A DNA stretch of 64,000 bases from Exaiptasia diaphana (lineage: Eukaryota > Cnidaria > Anthozoa > Actiniaria > Aiptasiidae), in the NCBI RefSeq assembly GCF_001417965.1, contig NW_018388036.1, positions 262,793 through 326,792 on the forward strand, written 5' to 3'. Position 1 is the stretch's first letter. Each line of letters opens with the position of its first letter. Under the pieces are notes generated by a model, which was not told the DNA's origin, ran no database searches, and saw only the letters and a list, made by a program, of their open reading frames with translations. This document shows, piece after piece, positions 25,107-37,100 of the stretch. The position numbers were made by a program, and so were the translations under genes.

Positions 25107-28100
25107 ATGACGATGAGCTATATTTCTTTTATTTTAACACTGTCACTAGTCGTAAATACCGTTGTTTTAATTCATGGTGGTTTCTATAAAGTGTCAGAAT
25201 GCGATAGTCCTGACTGTCCTGCCTGTGAGCCGGGATATTGGGGACAAAATTGCAAGTTTTGCCGACTGAGGTAAGTCTCCAGCTTCTTCGACCATTACTT
25301 ACGTCCTCAATCTCAGTAGCATAACCTTAATTGTGTTACTCTAGGCGTCTTTCCGGCATTGTAATTATAAACATTTTGATTTGTAATATCTAATTTGATT
25401 ATACATCGGTTCATTTGATCTGTTTTAATAATTTTGCTATGAAATTTAGCTATTTCTTTCTATTAAACGTGAACAGCATTCGGTCGTGTCTTGTACGTAG
25501 AATACAAGACAGGAAATATCTCTCGCTATTTCCGTTTCTTGTAGACCATGATATCTCATCTTTATATTAAATTCTCTTGATTTTAGTGCTACATATACCG
25601 AGAAATATTATTGTATTGGCATTTTATTTTACTATTTCAAACGTTTGAACTGCACTCTGATATCGTTTGAATGTTAAAAGCTTATCTCCAAACTCTACTG
25701 TTGATAAGTCAATATATATTTCTGAAAACGTTTACTGAATCTCTTGATTTTGACACCAAATACATATCATCTAAGAGCTCAACATTTCTTTCATATTTAT
25801 GTTTTTGGTGGGGCTGCCAATATAATTGTTGCTTTAATAAACGCATTTTCATACTCTAAGCTATTACCGTTTTATGCAATTAAACTTTTACAAGTTCACT
25901 TCGTTATTAGAACTGTGCACCACAAAAATCTCTGGGAATCCATTCCTCGAACAGTAGGAGCACTCACTAATAATGCTAAACTCTTATTGTTTGTCTTAGT
26001 TTTGGAATAACACAGCTGGAGGTCAATATTAAAGTATTTTTAAAAGATATTTTGTAAAATTATTTCCAAAGCCTAATGTCACTTGATGAATTCAAAATGT
26101 TTATCATCTGACTGATCAATAAATGACGAGGCAGATGTGGAAAAAGCACTTTTCTTTCAATTTTAAACTTTTTGTGGGAAAGTAAAGATTAAAAGATTAA
26201 ACTCTAAGCAACAGGGAGCATGTACTGTGTTTAAATATTGTATCAATCAAAACTATGAGCAAAATTCATTGTAATGTATAGTGTGATACTGCATAGTATA
26301 TTCTAAGATCAAAATGCATTAACGGTAGCCTGTGTTACATCCAATTTATTTATTTGCAAAAAATAATGATGTAACGCAGGCTATAGTAACAGCAAGGGCA
26401 ATGCATTCCATATTGAAGAAGAATAGCAACTGTTTAACAGACCACTCTTCAACTGCAGGATACTTATTTGCCATGAAACGTTTGACATTCAGCCACCCCA
26501 TTCAGTTTATATGATTAAAATCATGTAACTTGTGGAGAAATCTTGTGAAAGTGCCTCAAAATAAGGAAAATTGGGTTCCTTGAATTTCCTCACTGTTGGC
26601 TACTCACCGCAAAACCAAGCTCTATATCAGTGAAAAATGAACTTTTAAAGCTGTTTATCTCAGCATAGAGCTTGGGCTTCCTGTATCTTTTGACAATACT
26701 GGTGGTGCCATCCCTCAAGAGCAAGTAGTCTATATTGATCATTCTTGCTTTACAGCAATCAACACTGTTATTTTCAACAGCATATCCCTATCATCATTGT
26801 AATCATGATCATTTTGAATCATCTAAGCCTTCTTGACCCCACCAATGAAGAATTGTTATACCATGGTGTATTCATGTATACTTGAGTTTATACAAATTAT
26901 AGAATAAATTGAAAAAAAGGCACACAAATTGCAACTTGGTTTTCTACTCTTTATTATTCAAAGAAAACACCTTGGAATCCTTTGGATCCTTATAGCTAGA
27001 TGTGGTAGTTGGCCAAGTTTATACATGTTTATTTTTTATACAAGGAATTTATATTCGACTTGATTCAAATCTTTCTTTATATCACCTTGATTTCAGGCTT
27101 ACCAGTGATAAAGGAATTATCACTGATGGTGACAAGAATTATGAACAATCATCAAAATGTACATGGCTTATAGAAACATCTAGGTAGTGCACATGTATAT
27201 GAATTTTATAACCTTAATAGTAATATTATTTTTATGATATTGTATTCAAACTATGACTAACTTTATCTATTCTGATCTAGGTCCAATAGTAGCATAGAGC
27301 TAGTTTTTGATCAGTTTGCTACAGAATGTGCTTGGGATCATTTGTATGTTTATGCTGGTAATTCAATACATGCTCCATTATTGGGAACTTTAAGGTTTGT
27401 ACAACAGTGTATCTACTGTATTGAACTTTTGATATTTTCAAGGACACCTACATGTATTTAGCTCTGAAGGCTGATGAAGTGAGATATTCTGTATTTGGAA
27501 ATTAGGAATGCTGACAGTCATTCAGCATAGAGAAAACATATTGGTCACTCTGAAAACACCATTTACTTAATGCTTTTGTAAAAGCAATGTAAGGGAGGGG
27601 GCTCGCTCTATTTTCTATTTGTGATTGTTGTTTTTTATTCCTTTATGGGAGGTGGGGAGGAATTTGTGTGAATTTTCATTAAAAAAAAGAATGTCAATGA
27701 CGGTATCAGTGTTAACCAAATGCTATTTTATTCCCTGGTGAAAATCCTGTCCAGGATCTGTATAAAATCCTAACAGGATCCTAATTAGGATGCTACATAA
27801 AACCATGTAAACTTAGGACTGGATCTTGTACAGGATCCTAATCCTGGGTTCACTGATTTTCAAAAACACTAAAATGAGACTCTAACTTGACATTGAACGT
27901 GGGTATTGTACACTCTAAGACACTTTCATTTACACTAATCCTTATTGCAATCCTATTTTGATTGTTGGTGGTATATTCTTTTGTTTCAACAGTGGTCTTC
28001 TAAGAGATACAAATATCAAGGCCGTTGCAAAGGATCCCATCAGACACTTGACTATCAAGTCAAACCAAGCATTTTTGTATTTCTTTAGCGATGCTAATTA

Positions 28101-31100
28101 TATTTTAACTGGTTTTAACATTAAATACAGGTAATGTTATAATGACAATGACATTCAATTTTGATATGGAGTGTTTATAACAATTATTAAACCTCAAGGT
28201 TCCTTGCTAGAAATGTCTCTCATTCTTGTTCCCATGAGTAACAATAGATATCTTGCTAGCAGGGAAAACTCAAGGTTGAGTAGACTTCAAGTTGATATTC
28301 TGTGAGGCCATTCTTGACCAAATGGGCTACTGGTATAAGCTTGTAAGTCACTTGACTGAGTGGTCTAGTTGTTTTAGTATCCAGCAAAGTCATACATGTC
28401 AAATTTGACCAAATATTATAATGAACTTTATTTAATTTATTCTTTGCCTTTTTTTTGACAATTTTTGTTTCATTTGATACAATCATTGTCTACCGTGACC
28501 ATGTACATGTAGTAACATCAGCCAATCGGAATACTGGATTTGTGATAGCCCATAGCTCAGTGGATACAAATAATGTTATCAGCCCAAACTGGTTGACTTT
28601 GGTAACCATGTTAAGACTCCAGTATAACAAAAGGTTCTTGAGATCTTTTGTGTATGACCATTCAACCATAATATCAAATGAGTGTTATTTGATTATCAAA
28701 TAATAAAAAAACTGTTGAATATTAAAAAAAAGCATTTCTTACAGGGTTAAAAGTGATTGTAGTATAAAGTGTAACAATCACGGCCAATGTGGTGACCAAG
28801 GGAACTGTATCTGTGATGAAGGCTGGGCTGGCTCCAGCTGTAATATCTCAACTTGTCCTGTAAGCTGTGTTAGTGGGACATGTGACACTGTGACAAGGCA
28901 ATGTCAAGGCTGCAATAGCGGCTACACAGGTTGGTAGAAAAATGACGTTGGTAGTTATTATCAAATCCACAGTGTAGTTGTAGTTGTTGTTTTATCTCGT
29001 TTGATCATAACAGTGTAGTTCAATTAAGTCTCTCATTCAAATTTCAATTTTCTGTCATCCTTTCTTTCAGTTAGTCTATCATTAATTTATTCAGACTCAT
29101 TGAGTGTTCTTTCCAGTCATGTGTTCATCCATCCATTTGCATCACTATTCATTTTAGTTTTTTTGTTTGTTTGTTTGTTTTCCAAATGGGAAGTCTCAAT
29201 ACAGGAAGCACAATTTTGTTGAGCAATTTGTCTTTTCTAGTTTTAGCTGGTACCTCCCAGTCACTCATTTTTAGTAAAATACTGTGAAGGCTTTAGATTG
29301 CCTAAATAGAGTACAAACACTAATACTGTGCAACATATTTAAATACCCCTAAACACTGCTAAATTATACTAATTCTATTGTTTTCTATTGTTTAATTAAC
29401 ACTATTTTGTAGTAAATAGTGGAAAGTGTTGCACACATTTAATGTTTGTACTCTAGTCCTTTTCAGTATTTGTCACTTTCCTACTTTAGGACCTTCCTGT
29501 AATGTCACACTTGGACAAGGATTTTGGGCACACATTCCAGCTAACAATCAAGGTAAGGTATAATAGTAAAATAACAATTATAGGAATGGTGAAGTAGACT
29601 GCCACAAGCAGTGCATTGTACAGTAATTGTGGTATTTTTTAACTAATACTTTTTTTTAATTTGCAGAAAATATCATTGGGCGTGCGTCCCATGGTGCTGG
29701 TTTGATTGATGAGTGGTTATGGGTCTATGGTGGTTATTCACTTAATACTGCACCATTTGATGATCTTATAAGGTACTCAAATCTAACTTTATAATTATGC
29801 AATTATTTTGTACATTGCACGGCAAGGATCTACTGTTTTGAAAGCAATATTATATATTATAAAATAAAAAAATCGTGGGGAGCCAGATAGTAATAGTGCT
29901 TTGAGATATATAAAGCTGAATGAATAATTGAGCAAACTTAGAGCAAACTTTGGACTTAATCAAGGAACAGGGTATCAGAGAGGAAGAATAAAAAAGTAAA
30001 TCAAAAATTATTATGAAAATTTTGTTTTCAAATTATGTAGAAACAGGCATGTCGGAATTATGTGCGGATGCGGACGCGCATAATTGCCCCCTTTCCGCAT
30101 AATTTACCAAATCGTGCATAATCGCGCATAATTCATGATTTTTTTCCATGTTATACCATTTTTTAAGATGAATTGCCTTCTACTAATGTTTTTTTGATCA
30201 AAAAACACTCCCAAACATGCTTATAAGGCCTTATAAGGGCTTCACAAATGTACCAGGCGTTCAAAATTTCTTCAAAAACTCATTAATTATTCATGAGGTA
30301 TTCAGCCAATCCCTGTTTGTAATTTGTACCACGTGAAGTAACTTGAAACCAGAGGAAGTACTCGTACCTTGTATTCTACCTTATTTCCAGTTACTTCTAC
30401 CTTTTTCAAGTTACTTCTACATTATTTCCAGTTACTTCTACCTTATTTCCAGTTACTTCTACCATGTTTCCAACTACTACTAGCTAATGATAATCAAATT
30501 ATTAGAAATAATCAGTTTAACATTAATTTAGTGAAAAAAGGTCTTTGATACATGACTCCCTCACGACTCGATCCCCTACCATCCAGTCTATATGCGCCGT
30601 CTTATACCATTACGCCACCGAGTTTCTGATGCGATTCCTCGGAAGATAACATACTTATAAATCTTATGGATTAGACTCATTAGGAATGCCATGAATAGCA
30701 GACAAAGACAATTTGAATAGCTTTTGTTTCAGAAAGCCATCCGGGAATTGAAGAGCAACAAACGGTGCTTCATGCATTCAAAATTATGAAAACTGAAAAC
30801 CTTAGTGGAGATGCAATAAATCAATATATTTCTGTTATATGTATTTCCTTCGCTTTTTTTCCCTCCCGAATAATTAATGAGTTTTTGAAGTCGTTCAAAG
30901 GCCTCCAATTCGGACTTGACGGGATTTCAAAGTCCTTGCAATTAGTTCCAGTCCGAGGCTAGCGCCTCGGACTGGAACTAATTGCGCGGACTTTGAAACC
31001 CCGTCAAGTCCTCATTGTTGGCCTTTAAACATTACATCAGAAAAGAGTCTGGGCACTAGCATTACTGGTCACCCTGTGCCTTACCAGATCACGTGACAAA

Positions 31101-34100
31101 TTCGTATGATACAAGTGGGACGTAAAGTGTGCAAGAACGAAAAAGTCTAAAAAGATCTTTCCTTCGGTTGGTACTGCCTTCTATACTTCGTAACTAAGAT
31201 AAAAACGGAGTTTTGCATGAAAAACAAACACAATAACTGAAAAATTTGTAAAATTTCCCAAAGTTTACATTCCTGTGATGATGTCATCCCGCATAATTTT
31301 CCGCATAATTCACCCTTTTCTCCGCATAATATGGGGAAAAATTTCCGCATAATTTTGATTTTTTTCTCGCATAATTCCGACATGCCTGTAGAAAAGACAT
31401 TCAAAATATTCATAATCAAATCATGATAGTTTCAATGTAAATGAATTTGTGTTAGTAATTTCCAAGACACTTGTAGGGTACATTGTATATCAGCTGCAGA
31501 TGAAGTAAATCAGATATGACAACATTGAATGCTGGTTAACCATAGTCTATGGAATCATATCATATATTATATATTATGAATAAGACCTTTTGACTAATGA
31601 ATCTTTTAATACTTTTAGATACCATTTACCATCTAATGCTTGGGAAGTAGTGGAACCACTATCAGTTCCTGTTCCTTCAAGGAGATATGGACACTCCTTG
31701 ATTGTTTACAACGTGAGTACAGTTTGTAAATTAATCCATGTTATTGTGAATGAAAATTTGCTGTATGGTATTATGAAAATTCCAGAAAAATAAAACTGAC
31801 TGTTATTATTTTCCCCAGGGATCCCTTATCATATATGGGGGTACCATCAATGGCAAAGTGATCAATCAGCTATGGTCTTTTGATACCATTTCCAGGCAGT
31901 GGACATTGCTTTTACCAGATAGGGGCAGTGATGATCCAATAGCTGTGTCAGGACACACTGCAACACTGGTTGATAATAAGATGTTTGTTATCTTTGGTTA
32001 TGGTCCACAAGAGGGCTACACACAAAAAGTACAGGAATTTGACCTTGGTAAGCTTTATTCTCCATCACAATATACATGTAACAAGTACTGTAGCTATTCT
32101 GATCCATCAGTATTCATCCAGAACATCTTCTCAGTAGACACTCCCTTATCCTGTCAATCACCCAATACCAGTTTCATCAAAAGCTTTCTGAGACAACCTA
32201 CTTGTCTTCTGTTAAACCCAATGATTGATGCTCAGTCTGTAAACTGTATGACAGAATTATCACCCCATGTAAGAAAATCCAGAATCTGGTAAAAAAACAG
32301 TGTTGGAATCTGGAACCTGTATCCTGGCATGGATGATGCAATCCATAATGCCAAAGGGACTATATCCAGATTGAATCTACTTTTTTTCAAACAGTTTCAA
32401 GACAGTGGAAGTTCCACAGTGTCAATGCTTTAATAGTCCTGGCTACATTTGGGCACAGCAGCTCATATGACCCTACTACTGGCAGGATTTATGTGTTTGG
32501 GGGATACAGGAAAATAACCAAACAAGAGATTTCCAATGAACTTAGTTTCTACCTACCTTCACAAAACAAATGGTAAGAGGGATGCTGTGAAAACACTAGC
32601 TTGCATGCAGATAGTTTGTTTATATGACAGTGTTGTTGCAAGTAATATATTGAATTCATGCAGACTATGAAAACACATTCTGGTACAATGACTAGGCAAT
32701 GTGCAACAATGCCATTGTGCAGCAAAAGATCTTGGGAGTTATAGTCCCCAATGTACCATGATTTGATATTACAGAAAAATGCCTACGCAGTATGGATGAT
32801 TGTTGCCATGGTTACTACCAAATGACCGATCCCCAATCAAAATATATATCAAGGATATTACAGTGGTGCGGCTATATATAAGGATTTCATCTTCTAGTAT
32901 CCAAAAGATCTCTCACGAGTGAGTGTAGTGAATGAGTGATCGAGATATTTTCAACACCAGAAGATAAAATTAATTGTATCTACGAGTGACCATGTAATAT
33001 TCTGTTCATCATATAAATTGCCTATGAATGCACGTCAAAATTAAAAACCTTTATATACTTCCAGTTTAAGAAATATAAACACTGTCGTCAGCCAATCAGA
33101 GTGTGCATTATATATCAAAAATTGTATAAAAAAGTATTATATAATAGAGAAACCTCAAATGTGAATATTTTTACCTGCAAAAAAAACTTAATTTTTAAAG
33201 AGAGAAATATAGGTATTTCATAGATACATGTAATTATACGATAAGAGTATTTTATCTATAGATAACTATATGATATTACTTTTATTTTAGCAAGATGTAC
33301 ATGAACTGTATCTAATCTTTGATTTTAGGGGGGTACTACTAAGTAGTGGATATCGTCGGTTCCTTCATTCATCTGTAATGATGGGTGATATGTTGATAGT
33401 CTTTGGTGGCAATGCTCACAATGATACTGCCAATAAATCAGAGAAAAAAGCCAAGTGTTTTACCATCGATACTTTTATGTACAATACACGTAAGTATGAG
33501 ACCAGTGCAATGGATATTAAACACTTTAAAGCTAATAACAGTAAATTAAGATACCCTCACATCTTTGTATGTGCCACCATAATTAAAAAAAAAAATAAGT
33601 AAAAAGCTAGATAAAAAAATGTTATATAGCCAATAGACCTAATCGGCTAACACGCTGTTTCATTGTTGTATTTTTTATTTCACAGTTGAATTACTAGCCA
33701 CAAAATGTTTTTACGCAGGATTTGAATTGGGTGGCAACGTTTTAGCCAATTAGGTCTATTGTACTATAGTTTCATTGTTTTAGTGTTTGTACTGGCCTTC
33801 ACAATGTCATCATTGGACAGCCTTTCTTGGATTAGAGCTACACATTATATTATTTAGTTAATTTTATTTTAGTTTTAATTTGATTTTATTTCTAATCTAG
33901 GGTGTAATGTCTGGAGCAAGATATCAACTGAACCCTTAACAAGTTTAAATGGTAGATATGGGCATACTGCTGTACAGGCCAATGGGTAAATTTGTGATGA
34001 TTTACATTGTATACAGTTTCAATAAAAGTCAATGGACGGTTTAAATATACTTCTAAATAAAAGGTTTATCTTAATTAAAGTGCTGCCACGAAGGAAAAAA

Positions 34101-37100
34101 GTAGTTACATGTACATATGTAAATAGTTTTGAGTGGCTTCTGTAGCTCATTTAGTATTTGCACGTTTACTGCGTTTACAATGTACTACATACATTGCATG
34201 TTTTACACTGTATTTTTACACTGTATTGTTTGTTTCTTTTATGATGTGTTTAGACATCTATCTATTAATAATATTTAGACTGCGTGGAACTGAATCAAAC
34301 TACTGTTTAGTTCGGCTGCATGCATGCATATAAGATTAATCTGTATTACTTTTCTATTCAGAACCATGTATATTTTTGGAGGTTTTCAAGGCACAATGTT
34401 GAACGACATGTTGACATATACTCCAGGTAGACTTAACTACTACATGTATACTAACTTAAATACTGTCTGATGAGTGCGTAGCACGAAACTCGGAGTNACA
34501 GCAAAATCTTGCCTCTTTGATATCATATATATGTATACTAACTTATAATTGTTCTTTTTGATTGCCAACATCTTAGCTTACATATATTTTTTGTAGACAA
34601 AGCTAATAAGTTGCCTTGATTGTCCCTTGTGCCCATTCTATGCTTTACGTTTTGAACTTGATATTATCAAGAAAAAATAGTGAAAATTAATTTAAATTGG
34701 TCATCGAATTGACCAAGCAAGAGCCTACGGTGACAGAGCTTATGAGAAACGCAAATATCTCTTGGTCTTATATTTATAATATTTCTTGATCTACATGTAC
34801 TATAATTGTGGCTTACAAGATGCTATTCATAATATTATAATATCTGATTCAATGGGATCAAAACCGTTTAATTATTATTTAGCATTATTAATAATATTCT
34901 ATTCTTTTATGCCGTATTTTGTATTTGATTTTAGGAGACTGTTCAGCATATACCAACAAGACCTCTTGTTTCCAGGCATCGTCAAGTTATGGATGTGCAA
35001 GAGATGTCAAGAAAGATAGTTGTATTGGTCCTCTTGATATTCCATCTCATAACCCAGCCACCATAGAAAGAGTCAATTGCCCAGCTAGCTCAAATAGATG
35101 TTCTACCTTTGATAATTGCGATCGTTGTCTGACAAGTGTGTTTAATTGTAAATGGTGCCGTAATGTTTGCAAAGAATCCAGCAATCACTGTGACGATAAG
35201 GTATACACTCAACCTCGTTCCCAGGGCCTTATCCCTTCGCTTGGGGTGGAAAAGGCCCTTGGAACGAGGTTGGTATACAATAAGATTTGTATAAAGTAAT
35301 AGCATGCTATCTCTTTTCCCTTTTTTTCTATTTCCATCTTTCTTCATTTCCATTTTTTTCAACACTTCACTGTGGTGATGTATGATTTATGATGTTACTT
35401 TATATTTCCCTTTATATATGTACAGTCAAGCCTCCTTAAGCGGTCCTTTATTTAGCGATCACCCTCCATTAATCGGACACTCATAAAGTCATCAAAAGTC
35501 AATTACTCTAAACGTAACCTCTATTAAACGATCAACCTCTATTACGCGGTCAACCTCTATTAAGCGGTCCTCTATTTAGCTGTCACCCTCCATTAATCGA
35601 TCACGCATGAAGTCATCAAGAGTCAATTACTCTAAACGTAACCTCTATTAAACGATCAACCTCTATTACGCGGTCAACCTCTATTAAGCGGTCCTCTATT
35701 TAGCTGTCACCCTCTATTAATCGGTCACTCATGAATTCACCAAAATTTGATTCCCACATATTTTACTAAGCGCAAGATCTATTGAACGGTCAACCTCTAT
35801 TAAATGGTCCCCTGATTGTTCCCCAAGGTAGCTACGATACATCTCGATATTCTATTGCACATAAAACGTTATGAGGGACCAACATGTGTGACACTGCATT
35901 AGCAAGCTTTTGTTTTTTAGAGTGTAGTGTACCATTATATCCCAACTCTTTTATTGGAAACATCCAACCACTTCAACAAACCAATCTTCTTTAATGTGAA
36001 TAGTTCCATTACCTATAACTATTATGTCTTGATTCCATGTTTTTTTTCTTTCTAATTACAGCTTGTTGTAAGCGATCTCAAGAAGTGTCCAACTATTCCA
36101 CCTGGCAGCTGTTCAAGTAAGTTGATACAGTCATGTAAAGTGTAGTTCAAAATCTTCGTGCTGTCCTTTAAAATTTTCGGATTAAGTTTGCCAAAATTTT
36201 CTAAGTTCTTCATCGCATAATTGGAACATGAAGGCCTTCTATGTGTACATCAGCGCCTCCTCAGTCAGCCGGTTCTAATAAATAAAATTAAGTGAATTCA
36301 TAGAGAATTCATAGAATGCACAGAGAGCCATAAGTGACACAGTTGCAGCAGATTATATGGACTCTAAACATACTGACTTCAATAGACCTTTGAAGCTTTT
36401 GCGTCGTATACTGTATTCGCAATGCATTGTAGGATATGTTTGAGACAAAACATGGCGGATTTCTTTTATTTTCTCTCGAAACTGATCCCACAATGCATTG
36501 CAAATCAAGTAGGTGACGTAAAAGCTTTGAAAGTCGTTCCATGTCTAAAGTTCGTTTCTTTTTTTAGTATCAGGTTGTGCTTCACATACCCAGTGCAGTA
36601 ACTACTCGAGCTGTGAAGGATGTGTCGGTAACAAAGACTGTATTTGGTGTGAATCACAGAAACAGTGTGTTGGTCTTCATGCCTATATACTGTCATTTCC
36701 TTATGGACAATGTCATGAGTGGACCAAAGATAAATGCACAGGTACACAATATATCAAGGTCGGTTCTCACTGGTGATTTTTGCTGTCGTTTTGAACCTAA
36801 TGAATAATGCCGCTATAGAACTACATTTTAGTTATAAAGTTAGTTCAGGGACACTGAGATCACCCAATCAAACGTCTCTTCATTCTTTTATTACAATAAT
36901 TGCTCCGTAGCAAGCTAATCTTTTTACAAGGATAAGATAATTTTTCTTTACAATGTTATTTTTTGGCGTATGCAACTCTAGATGTACGCTGTGAAGACAG
37001 AATGACATGCAATGATTGCCACACCCTACCAGGGTGTGGTTGGTGTGACGATGGATCTGGTACAGGGCTTGGTAAATGTACAGGGGGTGGTGATGATGGG

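Larger units (their letters stand above)
30044..31388. mobile_element. Non-autonomous DNA transposon, about 1.35 kb, in attractin intron 7
   Basis: Perfect terminal inverted repeats CAGGCATGTCGGAATTATG are flanked by a 6-bp duplication TAGAAA (30038-30043 and 31389-31394). Both ends carry several CGCATAATT motifs, all in the same orientation rather than mirrored. The interior holds about 21-bp repeats with CAGTTACTTCTACC (about 30385-30480), a tRNA-like stretch and a long palindrome. There is no transposase ORF. Family not recognised. Confidence 0.75.

Noticed and set aside
27465-27500. Second hammerhead-like CTGATGA
   Set aside because: No stem II followed by GAAA at a suitable distance.
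30765-30962. 65-aa ORF in attractin intron 7
   Set aside because: It ends in the palindrome inside a transposon; composition is not protein-like.
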